Below, in pieces: positions 8,471-16,056 of a DNA stretch of 64,000 bases. How positions within the stretch are numbered: the first letter of the stretch is position 1; each line of letters starts with the position of its first letter. The translations under genes were made by a program, and so were the position numbers. The notes under the pieces are model-generated. The model saw only the letters and a program-made list of their open reading frames with translations, ran no database searches and was not told where the DNA came from. This DNA comes from an uncultured Bacteroidota bacterium (GTDB lineage: Bacteria > Bacteroidota > Bacteroidia > Bacteroidales > F082): assembly GCA_913009685.1 (NCBI GenBank), contig CAJVXP010000010.1, positions 1-64,000 on the forward strand, in the 5' to 3' direction.

Positions 8471-9415
8471 TTATTTTTTAAAATTGACATATTTTTTAAT
8501 ATGATATTTTCTCATTTCGTTAGAGCTGCGCGAAATCATCTCACCGAGGAAACCGGCAAGAAACAGCTGCGTCCCTAAAATCATGGCCAGCAAACCTAAA
8601 TAAAACAGTGGCCGCTCGGTCATTTTATAAGCCTCCAGAAAAATCTTTGCATAAGCCAAATAACCGGCAATGACAAAACCGATAAAAAAAAGCATCGAAC
8701 CCAACGCCCCGAAAAAGTGCATGGGACTTTGGATAAACCGTGAAGTAAACGTGATGGAAAGCAGATCAAGGTAACCTTTTATAAACCGGTCGATGCCGAA
8801 TTTGGTCACACCATATTTCCGTTTACGGTGCTGTACCACCTTTTCGCCGATATTCCGAAAGCCTGCCCACTTGGCTATCACCGGGATATAACGGTGCATT
8901 TCGCCATAAACCTCAACGGTTTTCACCACATCCGAACGGTAGGATTTCAGGCCGCAGTTAAAATCGTGCAGTTTTATTCCCGAGAGCACACGGGTAGTAT
9001 AATTGAAAAATCTGGAAGGAACCGTTTTGGTAACGGGGTCGTAGCGTTTTTTCTTCCATCCCGACACCATATCGTAACCCTCCTCTTTTATCATCCTGTA
9101 CAATTCGGGAATCTCATCGGGGCTGTCCTGCAAATCGGCATCCATGGTAATGACCACCTCGCCCGAAGTCATTTTGAAGCCTTCGTTCAGCGCAGCGGAT
9201 TTTCCGTAATTCCGCAAAAAACGAATCCCTTTAATATTTTCATTTTCAGCCGAAAGATTTTCAACCACTTCCCATGAATTGTCGTTGGAGCCATCGTCCA
9301 CGTAAATAATTTCAAAAGAGAAATGATGGATTTCCATCACACGCAGAATCAAATCATTCAACTCCCTTAACGATTCGTCCTCGTTGTACAAGGGGATGAC
9401 AACTGAAATATCCAT
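8471..9415 (-). CDS. Membrane glycosyltransferase family 2 (DPM1/ArnC-like)
   Basis: A 314-residue GT-A enzyme. Residues 1-220 show VVIPLYNEDESLREL, VDDGSND (39-45) and the metal-binding DADLQD (92-97). The QHRKRKYGVTKFG segment is typical of polyprenyl-phosphate glycosyltransferases. Two C-terminal transmembrane helices (about 233-255 and 270-295) anchor it. By family it would load a sugar onto undecaprenyl phosphate or modify a lipid-linked glycan. It lies 14 bases after the DUF4199 gene, a pairing seen repeatedly in Bacteroidota. Confidence 0.9.
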   Translation of the reverse strand: MDISVVIPLYNEDESLRELNDLILRVMEIHHFSFEIIYVDDGSNDNSWEVVENLSAENENIKGIRFLRNYGKSAALNEGFKMTSGEVVITMDADLQDSPDEIPELYRMIKEEGYDMVSGWKKKRYDPVTKTVPSRFFNYTTRVLSGIKLHDFNCGLKSYRSDVVKTVEVYGEMHRYIPVIAKWAGFRNIGEKVVQHRKRKYGVTKFGIDRFIKGYLDLLSITFTSRFIQSPMHFFGALGSMLFFIGFVIAGYLAYAKIFLEAYKMTERPLFYLGLLAMILGTQLFLAGFLGEMISRSSNEMRKYHIKKYVNFKK

Positions 9416-9429
9416 GGGTTCATTTTTTG

Positions 9430-9951
9430 CTACGCAAGGGTTCTGTCCTCACGCTTGGCAAAAATAGCAATTATTAATGAAAATATCGTCCCGGCAATGA
9501 TGTACCATATAAAGCCTGTGATAGCCCTTAAAACAGGGGTGGCAAACATTTTCACCATATCGAGGGCTTTTTGGAGATCCTGATCACTGATATTCGGATT
9601 AGAGGCCAAAATTTTATCTTCAGCTTCAGAAATCCCATTGGTCAAAGCAGCCGTATCAATATATTTCAAATAGAAGAACGTAAAAATTCCAAGCAGGATG
9701 GCAACGAAAAAAGCTATCCAGAAGCCAACACCAAAGGCCTTTCCGTAAGACATTACGCCTTCTAATTGTTTTTCTCTGATATTACTAATTCCCCAATACA
9801 TACCTCCCACAAAAAAGAGATAGCCGATTAGATTCCATGAAGAGTGCATGTCTACGCCGGCGAGGTACATAATTAATGTATAAACAATCATGGCTAATCC
9901 GGTAAGCAAGCCAAATTGTAGTGCCGGCACAAAGGTTGATTTTTTTTCCAT
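9430..9951 (-). CDS. DUF4199 domain-containing membrane protein
   Basis: A 173-residue protein with four predicted transmembrane helices (about 12-30, 38-55, 74-98, 142-165) and a soluble loop at 100-140. The pattern, including GGMYWGISNIREK and the MSYGKAFGVGFW segment, is that of DUF4199, a family found almost only in Bacteroidota. Function is unknown. Its position directly before the membrane GT2 gene suggests a role with that enzyme, perhaps in lipid-linked sugar handling. It is the first gene of the leftward cluster. Confidence 0.85.
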   Translation of the reverse strand: MEKKSTFVPALQFGLLTGLAMIVYTLIMYLAGVDMHSSWNLIGYLFFVGGMYWGISNIREKQLEGVMSYGKAFGVGFWIAFFVAILLGIFTFFYLKYIDTAALTNGISEAEDKILASNPNISDQDLQKALDMVKMFATPVLRAITGFIWYIIAGTIFSLIIAIFAKREDRTLA

Positions 9952-9997
9952 GTTTTTATTTTTTTTTGTTTTGTGACGTAAAATTAAAAATAAATCC

Positions 9998-10027
9998 TTT
10001 GCAAAAAGAAAAACATTTGTATTTTTG
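9998..10027 (+). promoter_or_regulatory. Promoter of the SRP RNA gene
   Basis: A -33 element TTTG (9998-10001) and a -7 element TATTTTTG (10020-10027) are separated by 18 bases. This is close to the Bacteroidota sigma-ABfr layout (TTTG, 19-21 bases, TAnnTTTG). It predicts transcription from about 10032, exactly where the RNA stem begins. Confidence 0.8.
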
Positions 10028-10031
10028 CAGC

Positions 10032-10129
10032 GGGTAAGTCTTATACGACCAGCTCCTGCTGAATTCCCCCAGGCCCGGAAGGGAGCAAGGGTAGGTGGTC
10101 GTAGCGGTGCGATATAAGTAGCTTACCCA
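10032..10129 (+). ncRNA. ffs: Signal recognition particle RNA (small, 4.5S type)
   Basis: The universally conserved SRP apical domain is present: CAGGCCCGGAAGGGAGCA with the GGAA tetraloop, bounded by the asymmetric internal loop (GACCAGCTCCTGCTGAA opposite GGTAGGTGGTC). Outer strands GGGTAAG near 10032 and GCTTACCC near 10121 close the stem. A run of nine or more T residues follows at 10130 and serves as the terminator. The RNA pairs with Ffh to target membrane proteins co-translationally. Confidence 0.95.
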
Positions 10130-10139
10130 TTTTTTTTTG

Positions 10140-10214
10140 AAGTACCTAAAACACTTTAAGTACTTCAAACTTTAGACACTCCCCACTTTAGCCACTTCAA
10201 ACTTTAGCCACTTT
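10140..10214. repeat. Short imperfect tandem repeats of the ACTTTAGCCACTT type
   Basis: Between the SRP RNA and the YrdC-family gene, the units ACTTTAAGTACTTCAA, ACTTTAGACACTCCCC, ACTTTAGCCACTTCAA and ACTTTAGCCACTTTTT follow one another with a 16-17-base period. A trace of the same vocabulary appears at 21085-21112 (AGTTAGCTAAAAGTTGGAGTGCCTAAG). No coding potential is evident. Confidence 0.55.
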
Positions 10215-10246
10215 TTCCTTATCTTCGCTTAATTAAAAACAAAGAC

Positions 10247-10861
10247 ATGCTGATAAAAATTTATCCTGAAAATCCTGCACCGCGCCACATACAGACCGTT
10301 ATAGAGGCATTAAATCAGGGTCGGATTATCATTTTCCCCACCGACACAGTGTATGCCATGGGCTGCGACTTGCTTTACCACAAAGCTTTTCAAAAGATTC
10401 AACAGATAAAAGGACAGGAAAAGGCCAAAAACAATTTTTCCATCATCGTGAAAGACCTCTCCATGCTTTCAGAATATACTCTGCCCATCGGCAACACCAT
10501 TTTCAGGCTTATGAAGAAAAACCTCCCCGGACCGTTTACCTTTATTTTAAATGCCAACAGCAAAGTGCCTAAACTGTTCCAGAGCAAAAAGAAAACACTG
10601 GGAATTCGTATCCCTGACAATAAAATCCTCATGCACATTGTGGAGGAGCTGGGACATCCGCTGGTGACCACCTCCATTCACGACGAGGATGAAGTTGTGG
10701 AATACACTACCGACCCCGAACTCATCTACGAAAAGTACGGTCACATAGTGGAAACAGTAATTGATGGTGGCTACGGCGACAATGAAGCTTCCACAGTGGT
10801 GGACTGCACTTCCGGCGAGCCGGTGATCATCCGTCAGGGAAAAGGAACGCTGAACAAATAG
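10247..10861 (+). CDS. Sua5/YciO/YrdC/YwlC family protein (threonylcarbamoyl-AMP synthase-like)
   Basis: A 204-residue protein with the YrdC fold. Visible motifs are FPTDTVYAMGCDL near 30, SIIVKDLSM, LPGPFTFIL near 100, GIRIPDNK near 122, HPLVTTS, and the C-terminal STVVDCT(S)GEPVIIRQGKG. Family members make threonylcarbamoyl-AMP for the t6A37 modification of ANN-decoding tRNAs. The short length without a Sua5 C-terminal domain and the general pattern fit the YciO-like subgroup, whose exact reaction is less certain. A TATCTTCG element 20 bases upstream resembles a -7 box. The tRNA-Lys downstream is itself a t6A substrate, which may be coincidence. Confidence 0.88.
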   Translation: MLIKIYPENPAPRHIQTVIEALNQGRIIIFPTDTVYAMGCDLLYHKAFQKIQQIKGQEKAKNNFSIIVKDLSMLSEYTLPIGNTIFRLMKKNLPGPFTFILNANSKVPKLFQSKKKTLGIRIPDNKILMHIVEELGHPLVTTSIHDEDEVVEYTTDPELIYEKYGHIVETVIDGGYGDNEASTVVDCTSGEPVIIRQGKGTLNK

Positions 10862-10920
10862 ATGTCAAAAAGGTTTCTCTAAGACATTGCAAAAAATTCA
10901 ATGATTTTTTTTAAAAAGGT

Positions 10921-10950
10921 TTTGCTAAATTAAAAAAAATACTACTTTTG
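10921..10950 (+). promoter_or_regulatory. Promoter of tRNA-Lys
   Basis: A -33 TTTG (10921-10924) and a -7 TACTTTTG (10943-10950) are spaced by 18 bases, the same geometry as the SRP RNA promoter. It lies 38 bases upstream of the mature tRNA 5' end. Confidence 0.75.
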
Positions 10951-10988
10951 CGCCTCCATTTATGCATAGCATTGCTACGCGAAAGAAT

Positions 10989-11061
10989 GATTCGTTAGCT
11001 CAGTTGGTAGAGCATCTGCCTTTTAAGCAGAGGGTCCCGGGTTCGAGCCCCGGACGAGTCA
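10989..11061 (+). tRNA. tRNA-Lys (anticodon TTT)
   Basis: A 73-base cloverleaf. The acceptor stem GATTCGT (10989-10995) pairs with ACGAGTC (11054-11060) through one T-G pair, followed by discriminator A. The D arm is AGCTCAGTTGGTAGAGC. The anticodon arm CTGC-CTTTTAA-GCAG gives anticodon TTT. The T arm is CCGGG-TTCGAGC-CCCGG. CCA is not encoded. It is followed at once by an intrinsic terminator. Confidence 0.97.
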
Positions 11062-11066
11062 CTCCT

Positions 11067-11100
11067 ATAAAAAGCTGCTCCTTTGAGGCGGCTTTTTTTA
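11067..11100 (+). terminator. Intrinsic terminator of tRNA-Lys
   Basis: AAAAAGCTGCTC and its partner GGCGGCTTTTTTT form a stem around a short loop (CTTTGA), ending in a run of T residues just after the tRNA. Confidence 0.8.
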
Positions 11101-11123
11101 TTTCCATACAATGCAGTCTCCAC

Positions 11124-11206
11124 TTTTTTTGTTAATTTGCCCCAAAATTAGGAACCATGAAAGAGACCATAAGAAATCTGAGAGACCACGGCTTTGAAGT
11201 TATTCC
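11124..11206 (+). repeat. Left copy of an 83-bp direct repeat flanking the AT-rich island
   Basis: This stretch matches 20450-20532 at 82 of 83 positions, the one difference being C at 11141 against G at 20467. The repeat covers the promoter region and first 17 codons of the LUD-domain gene. Past the repeat the two copies diverge but keep scattered identity for about 25 more bases. The 9.3 kb between the copies is visibly more AT-rich than either flank. Confidence 0.93.
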
Positions 11207-11252
11207 AGATAGGGATGCTGAAGAAGCATTAGTTGAGCCATGGTTAATATAA
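11157..11252 (+). pseudogene. Truncated 5' remnant of a LUD-domain gene
   Basis: An ATG-initiated frame of 31 codons ending in TAA. Its first 17 residues (MKETIRNLRDHGFEVIP) are identical to the intact LUD-domain protein at 20483. The next residues DRDAEEALVEPWLI only loosely match VRNATEALETAKKF before the stop. The rest of the gene is absent here. It is best explained as the stump left when the island at 11.2-20.45 kb inserted in or recombined with this gene. The diverged tail may come from a foreign homologue. It is unlikely to encode a working protein. Confidence 0.88.
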
Positions 11253-11339
11253 AATTTCATTATCTGGATCAAGATGAACGTTCTCTAAAAATATACATGT
11301 CAAAAAGTGTTAATCCGGAATTACAAAGAATATTTTATA

Positions 11340-11368
11340 TACTTTTGTACTCATTATACCGTTTCGGT
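11340..11368 (+). promoter_or_regulatory. -7 element and putative TetR operator for the island regulator
   Basis: TACTTTTG (11340-11347) is a perfect -7 element. The palindrome ACCG-TTT-CGGT (11358-11368) lies just downstream, around +5 to +15 of the predicted transcript and 15 bases before the tetR ATG. That placement suits autorepression by the TetR-family protein. No second copy of the palindrome was found elsewhere in the island. Confidence 0.5.
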
Positions 11369-11383
11369 CTAAAAAAATAATAA

Positions 11384-11971
11384 ATGTCAATAGACGCAAC
11401 AAAAAATAAGATTATCAGCGTAGCAGCCAGACTCTTCGGGAAATATGGTTTTAACAAAACCTCCATGAATGAAATTGCTTTGGTTGCCCGGAAAGCAAAA
11501 GGATCTTTATATTATCATTTTGCCAGCAAAGAAGAATTGTATGTGAAGGTGGTGGCAACTGAAATTCAAAATTTAAAAGACAGCCTTTCAATTATTGTTA
11601 ACAACACTGAATTAAAGGCAGATAAAAAAATCATGTATTACATGATTAAACGAATGGAAATCATGCATTTGGCAGTAAATTATCATGATTCTTTAAAGGC
11701 TGATTTTTTTGAGCATTTTGAATTTGTGGACAACCTTCGTCAAGAACTCGACAAATGGGAGCATATACAGTTAGGAAATATTATCAATCAGGGAATTGAT
11801 CAAGGGGTATTCGCTAATTACAAGGGCAAACTGGAAGTTTTACTGGATATGGTCATTATGGTACTAAAAGGACTGGAGATACCCTTTTTTATTCAGGATA
11901 AATACGATGAATTCAGACCACATTTTGAATTTTTGAGTAACATTTTAATGAAAGGTCTGGCTCAAGATTAA
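11384..11971 (+). CDS. TetR/AcrR family transcriptional regulator
   Basis: A 195-residue repressor-type protein. The N-terminal DNA-binding domain (about 5-52) contains AARLFGKYGFNKTSMNEIALVARKAKGSLYYHFASKEELY, a textbook TetR helix-turn-helix. The C-terminal ligand domain is family-specific and its ligand is unknown. It is the first gene of the + strand island and precedes acyltransferase, MMPL and lipase genes, so the likely signal is a fatty acid, acyl-CoA or other amphipathic compound. A possible operator (11358-11368) sits in its own leader. The codons are clearly more AT-rich than those of genes outside the island. Confidence 0.92.
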   Translation: MSIDATKNKIISVAARLFGKYGFNKTSMNEIALVARKAKGSLYYHFASKEELYVKVVATEIQNLKDSLSIIVNNTELKADKKIMYYMIKRMEIMHLAVNYHDSLKADFFEHFEFVDNLRQELDKWEHIQLGNIINQGIDQGVFANYKGKLEVLLDMVIMVLKGLEIPFFIQDKYDEFRPHFEFLSNILMKGLAQD

Positions 11972-12025
11972 AAAAATTTATCCATAAATTGACTACAGAA
12001 CCAATAAAGTATAAAGAACATACAA

Positions 12026-12130
12026 ATGAAAGATAAAATATTGATAAATGAATTTCTAAAAGATGAAAATATAGGGGCAAAAGCATCAAGTTCTAACAGG
12101 CTTGTAAGGAATAAAATAAGCCTAATTTAA
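12026..12130 (+). CDS. Small ORF (34 aa), unrecognised
   Basis: ATG at 12026 opens 34 codons (MKDKILINEFLKDENIGAK..., ending NKISLI) and stops one base before the acyltransferase ATG at 12132. No family is recognised. It could be a leader peptide that couples translation to the acyltransferase, a fragment of a decayed gene, or chance in AT-rich DNA. The tight spacing to the next start is the main argument for it being translated. Confidence 0.3.
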   Translation: MKDKILINEFLKDENIGAKASSSNRLVRNKISLI

Positions 12131-12131
12131 T

Positions 12132-12689
12132 ATGAAAATAGTGTCAGGTAAAATATTAAAACTATTAGGATGGAAAATTGTTGGAAATTTCCCTAATATT
12201 AATAAAAGTGTGGTTGTTATGGCACCTCACACAAGTTATTGGGACTTTGTTTTAGGCCGGTTGTATTTAGATGCAGTGGGTAGAAGCAACAATACACTTA
12301 TGAAAAAAGAGATATTCATTTTTCCGTTAAATATACTGATGAGTAAACTTGGCGCAATTCCGATTGATAGAGGTAATAAGAAAATAAGCTACGTATCTCA
12401 ATTAAAATCAATCTTTAACGAAAGAGATGAGTTTAATTTATTTATTGCACCGGAGGGAACAAGAAAACAGACTACCCGTTGGAAAAAGGGTTTCTTTCAT
12501 ATAGCTAAAGAAGCAGATGTTCCTATCCTTCTAAGCTATATTGATTACAAAGAAAGAAAAATAGGGATAGAGGGCATTGTTAATGATACAAGCAGTATTG
12601 AAAGCACCATGAAAGAGGTAAATAAATTTTACAAAAACAAAAACGCGAAATACCCCGAGAATTTTGCTTTAGATAAAAGATTTCAATAA
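12132..12689 (+). CDS. Lysophospholipid acyltransferase family protein (PlsC-like)
   Basis: A 185-residue protein with the glycerophospholipid acyltransferase motifs. The HX4D active site is APHTSYWD (His33, Asp38), followed by a GAIPIDRGNKK segment (motif II region) and APEGTR (Glu108-Arg111) of motif III. By family it transfers an acyl chain to a lysophospholipid or similar acceptor at the inner membrane. It is shorter than housekeeping PlsC (about 240 aa) and resembles the compact forms linked to exopolysaccharide or specialised lipid clusters. It sits between the island regulator and the MMPL transporter, with a 135-bp MITE-like element inserted after it. Confidence 0.9.
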   Translation: MKIVSGKILKLLGWKIVGNFPNINKSVVVMAPHTSYWDFVLGRLYLDAVGRSNNTLMKKEIFIFPLNILMSKLGAIPIDRGNKKISYVSQLKSIFNERDEFNLFIAPEGTRKQTTRWKKGFFHIAKEADVPILLSYIDYKERKIGIEGIVNDTSSIESTMKEVNKFYKNKNAKYPENFALDKRFQ

Positions 12690-12711
12690 TTATTTTTTAA
12701 ATAAATCTGTC

Positions 12712-12860
12712 TAAAAAACAATACTCCGGTAAGTTTTTATAACAACCTGAAAACGAGCTTATTAACTAATGAGATGCGAAATGGTTAATTTATTCTATAT
12801 CAGTACGTTATGTTTCGTGTAATAGTCGATTTCAAAAACTTACCGGAGTATTGTAAAAAA
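12712..12860. mobile_element. MITE-like element with 19-bp terminal inverted repeats
   Basis: The element body is 12719-12853 (135 bp). Left end CAATACTCCGGTAAGTTTT (12719-12737) is the exact reverse complement of 12835-12853. The sequence TAAAAAA flanks it on both sides in the same orientation (12712-12718 and 12854-12860), as expected for a 7-bp target-site duplication. The region is AT-rich, so chance is possible. The interior has no ORF. It separates the acyltransferase from the MMPL gene and may carry regulatory effects. No transposase with matching ends is in the window. Confidence 0.75.
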
Positions 12861-12907
12861 TATAATTATCACAAAATACAAATCTGTTTAAAAAGAATGA
12901 AATTAAA

Positions 12908-15166
12908 ATGAAAAATTTAGCAAAGCTTATCATAAAATACAGGATTGTAATCGTTCTCTTAACGTTTGGGCTTACCGTCTGGCTCGGTTATCAAATAAAA
13001 GACCTGAAGCTGGATGCAGACATCATCAATTCGTTGCCTAATAATGATTCGGTAGCTGTTACTTATAAAAATATTGGCAACCAATTTGGCGGCAACTCCA
13101 TGGGGATGATAATCCTGAAGACAGACAATATTTTTAAAACTTCTGTTCTTGAAAACATAAAACAAGTTACCGACACCCTGCAACAGACCGATGGTATCTC
13201 AACGGTTACCAGTCTTACCAATATCATTGATATTAAAAAAGAAGATGGCGGAATTGACATCAGTAACCTGGTTGACCCATATGACCTTCCCCGAACAAAA
13301 TCAAAACTTGACAGCCTGAGAGCGAGGGTTATGTCAAAGGACATGTATAAAGGGAATATTGTATCTGCAGACGGCACTTCAACCATTATTATGTTCACTT
13401 TGAACGATGGCGTTGACAAACAGGCTGTTGCCAAAATTGTGAAAGAAAAAGTAAAATCAATGCACCTTCCGGAAAAAGTCTATTTCGGGGGAATGCCCAT
13501 GATGATGGATGATGTGGCACACTTAATGAAACGTGACATGAGTACCTTATTACCCATCGCGCTTATTGTTATCATGCTTATTCTTTTCCTGAGTTTCCAG
13601 TCGGCACGAGGCGTTATATTACCCTTACTATCATCAGCTATATCCATAATTTGGGTACTGGGCATCATGCAGTTGCTCGGATTTAATCTGGATTTGATTT
13701 CAAGCAACATCCCCATTGTCCTGCTCGCTGTCGGAAGCGCATATACCATTCATGTCATCAACCGTGTTAACGAGGAAAAGGGGAAAAACCGAAAAAAGGC
13801 ACTTGTCAGGGCACTGACTTATATCACGGTTCCGGTATTCCTTTCGGGAATTACTACTGTATTTGGCTTCTCATCCTTTATTTTCGGTGCTTACCTGACT
13901 ATGATCAGAAACTTTGGAATATTTACTTCTCTCGGGACACTTTTTGCCATGATTATTGCCCTTGTTTTTGTTCCCGCTTTAGTTTCCCTGTTTTCGGTGT
14001 ACAGGAGAAAAAACACAAAGGCTAAAGTTAAAAAAAGAGAAAACACATTAATGGGGAAATGGTTCCTGATGCCATTTTCAAGACTAATAGCCAAACATCC
14101 TAAATATATATTCGCCGGTTCGCTCTTGTTGATCCTTGTCAGTGTTATTGGAGTTTTTCAGATAAAAACCAGTGTGAACATGGTCAATTACTTTGAAAAA
14201 ACCAATTCAACCCGTATTACGGAAGACTTGATGCAACAAAAATTCGGTGGTTCTTTACCTGTATTCGTGGTCTTTAAGGGGGACATGCAAAGCCCTGAAG
14301 TACTGAATACTATGATGGAAACAGAAGATTACATGAAAAAATATCCTTATGTAAAAACCACCGAATCCGTGGCTGACCTTATTAAGCAGATGAATAATGT
14401 GATGGGAGAAGGATCAAAAATTCCGAATTCAAAACTTAAAATACAGCAACTTTGGTTTTTGCTCGAGGGTCAGGACATCATGCCACAACTCGTTACTAAA
14501 AACCTGAATGAAGGAATCATACAGTCGCGTTTCGGTTCAGCCGACAGCAAGGATATGGAGAATTTTGTAACCTATATGAATAAATTTATTACAGCCCACT
14601 CAACTAAAGATTGTCAAATATCACTTACAGGGATGCCTTCGGTTTATGTCAGACTTAATAACAGTTTGGTCAGAAGTCAGTTTACGAGCCTGGGACTTGC
14701 CATTTTATTGGTTATTTTCATTGTTTCCCTTGTTCTAAAATCTATCAGGAAAGGATTTTATGCAGCCGTTCCAATCATTGTTACCATTATCTTTTTATTT
14801 GGTTTTATGGGTTATGTCGGTATTGCGTTAAACGTGGCTACCGTATTGGTTGCCAGTATTGCTCTTGGAATGGGAATTGATTATTCCATTCATATTATCA
14901 CCTATTATTACAACGACTTTAATGAGACCATGAACGTGGAAAGATCCATTAAAAACACGATGATGGTTAGTGGTAAAGCCATTATTATCAATGTGGTTTC
15001 CGTGGCTGCCGGTTTTTTAGTACTCCTTTTCTCTCATATCGTCCCGATTCAGGATTTTGGGTTGCTTGTGGCGTTAAGCATGGTAGGCTCAGGTTTTGCA
15101 GCCCTGACGCTCTTGCCTGTCATCCTGATTATGGACAGTAGAAAATACTTAAAAAATACTAATTAA
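12908..15166 (+). CDS. MMPL/RND-type lipid transporter
   Basis: A 752-residue RND-superfamily protein with two repeats, each made of one N-terminal helix, a periplasmic domain and five more helices (about 12 helices in total). The two MMPL cores are visible at IVLLAVGSAYTIHVINR and SIALGMGIDYSIHIITYYY, the latter with the Asp-Tyr pair of the proton relay. Relatives export lipids or hopanoid-type molecules, or act in hydrophobe efflux. Together with the LolA-like protein directly downstream and the outer-membrane barrel at 19062, it could form an inner-to-outer membrane lipid transfer path. That assembly is inference. Confidence 0.92.
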   Translation: MKNLAKLIIKYRIVIVLLTFGLTVWLGYQIKDLKLDADIINSLPNNDSVAVTYKNIGNQFGGNSMGMIILKTDNIFKTSVLENIKQVTDTLQQTDGISTVTSLTNIIDIKKEDGGIDISNLVDPYDLPRTKSKLDSLRARVMSKDMYKGNIVSADGTSTIIMFTLNDGVDKQAVAKIVKEKVKSMHLPEKVYFGGMPMMMDDVAHLMKRDMSTLLPIALIVIMLILFLSFQSARGVILPLLSSAISIIWVLGIMQLLGFNLDLISSNIPIVLLAVGSAYTIHVINRVNEEKGKNRKKALVRALTYITVPVFLSGITTVFGFSSFIFGAYLTMIRNFGIFTSLGTLFAMIIALVFVPALVSLFSVYRRKNTKAKVKKRENTLMGKWFLMPFSRLIAKHPKYIFAGSLLLILVSVIGVFQIKTSVNMVNYFEKTNSTRITEDLMQQKFGGSLPVFVVFKGDMQSPEVLNTMMETEDYMKKYPYVKTTESVADLIKQMNNVMGEGSKIPNSKLKIQQLWFLLEGQDIMPQLVTKNLNEGIIQSRFGSADSKDMENFVTYMNKFITAHSTKDCQISLTGMPSVYVRLNNSLVRSQFTSLGLAILLVIFIVSLVLKSIRKGFYAAVPIIVTIIFLFGFMGYVGIALNVATVLVASIALGMGIDYSIHIITYYYNDFNETMNVERSIKNTMMVSGKAIIINVVSVAAGFLVLLFSHIVPIQDFGLLVALSMVGSGFAALTLLPVILIMDSRKYLKNTN

Positions 15167-15253
15167 GCATATGGAAAATCAGGTTAAAATGGGCACAGGA
15201 AGTACGAGAACAATTATATAAATTAAATTAATAAACTTTTAAATGTAAATAAA

Positions 15254-15988
15254 ATGAAAACAGTAAAATTATCAGTATTAATAAGTGCGTTATTTCTTTT
15301 GGTTGGATTTAACGTTAATGCACAAAATGCAACCACCATCCTTAAAAAAATGGATGATGTCATGTTTTCCGCGAAAGACCAAAGTGCAACAGAAAAAATT
15401 ATCCTGACCGATAAAGACGGAAGCATAAGAACACGTGAAGCAACTATTAAGCAGAAGGGAAACAGCATGCGTCTGTTCCGGTTTGTGAAACCGGCTTCAC
15501 AGGCAGGCATTTCTATACTTTCGTTACCCAACGATGTTATGTATTTGTATATGCCGGCGTTTGGAAAAGTAAGAAGAATATCGTCCAGCGTAAAGAGCCA
15601 AAATTTTGCAGGAACCGATTTTTCTTATGATGACATGGAATCGAAACCTTATTCTGAGAAATATACGTCTAAATTGCTCAAAACAGAGGCAGGGGACTTT
15701 GTATTACAGTTGATTCCCAAATCTAAACGATCGGCTTATTCTAAAATAATTGTTACTGTTGACAAAATAAATGGTTACCCTGTTAAAATGGAGTTTTACG
15801 ACAGGGGAAACAAAAAGTTTAAAGTGGCCGATTATCAATTTAAAAAAATTGGGAAATACTGGAATGCTTCTGTTATCACCATGACCAACCTCAAAAAACA
15901 TCATCAAACAAAAATGATCATGTCGAGCGTAAAATACGATCAGGGTCTTAGTGATGAAGACTTTACGGTGAGAAAATTGGAACAATAA
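15254..15988 (+). CDS. LolA-like outer membrane lipoprotein-sorting protein
   Basis: A 244-residue secreted protein. A signal peptide (residues 1-23, MKTVKLSVLISALFLLVGFNVNA) precedes a LolA/DUF1329-like beta-sheet fold: ILKKMDDVMFS, a repeated amphipathic strand pattern, VMYLYMPAFGKVRRI and FAGTDFSYDDME. The last two segments are the hallmarks of the family annotated as outer membrane lipoprotein-sorting protein that accompanies MMPL transporters. It probably carries a lipid or lipidated cargo through the periplasm. It lies 87 bases after the MMPL gene, on the same strand. Confidence 0.88.
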   Translation: MKTVKLSVLISALFLLVGFNVNAQNATTILKKMDDVMFSAKDQSATEKIILTDKDGSIRTREATIKQKGNSMRLFRFVKPASQAGISILSLPNDVMYLYMPAFGKVRRISSSVKSQNFAGTDFSYDDMESKPYSEKYTSKLLKTEAGDFVLQLIPKSKRSAYSKIIVTVDKINGYPVKMEFYDRGNKKFKVADYQFKKIGKYWNASVITMTNLKKHHQTKMIMSSVKYDQGLSDEDFTVRKLEQ

Positions 15989-16056
15989 AATAGTAATATT
16001 TTTTGAAGGAGAGTGTTCTTTAAGTGAATATCCTCCCCGGTATATACTTTATAGCG

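Noticed and set aside
10989-11206. Island integration into the tRNA-Lys 3' end by a tyrosine integrase
   Set aside because: tRNA genes are common integration sites, but the duplicated sequence begins 63 bases after the tRNA and belongs to the LUD gene. No second tRNA fragment and no integrase are present.
16024-16056. GTG start extending the patatin protein by 11 residues
   Set aside because: The added residues lack family similarity, and the ATG at 16057 gives the usual patatin N-terminus.
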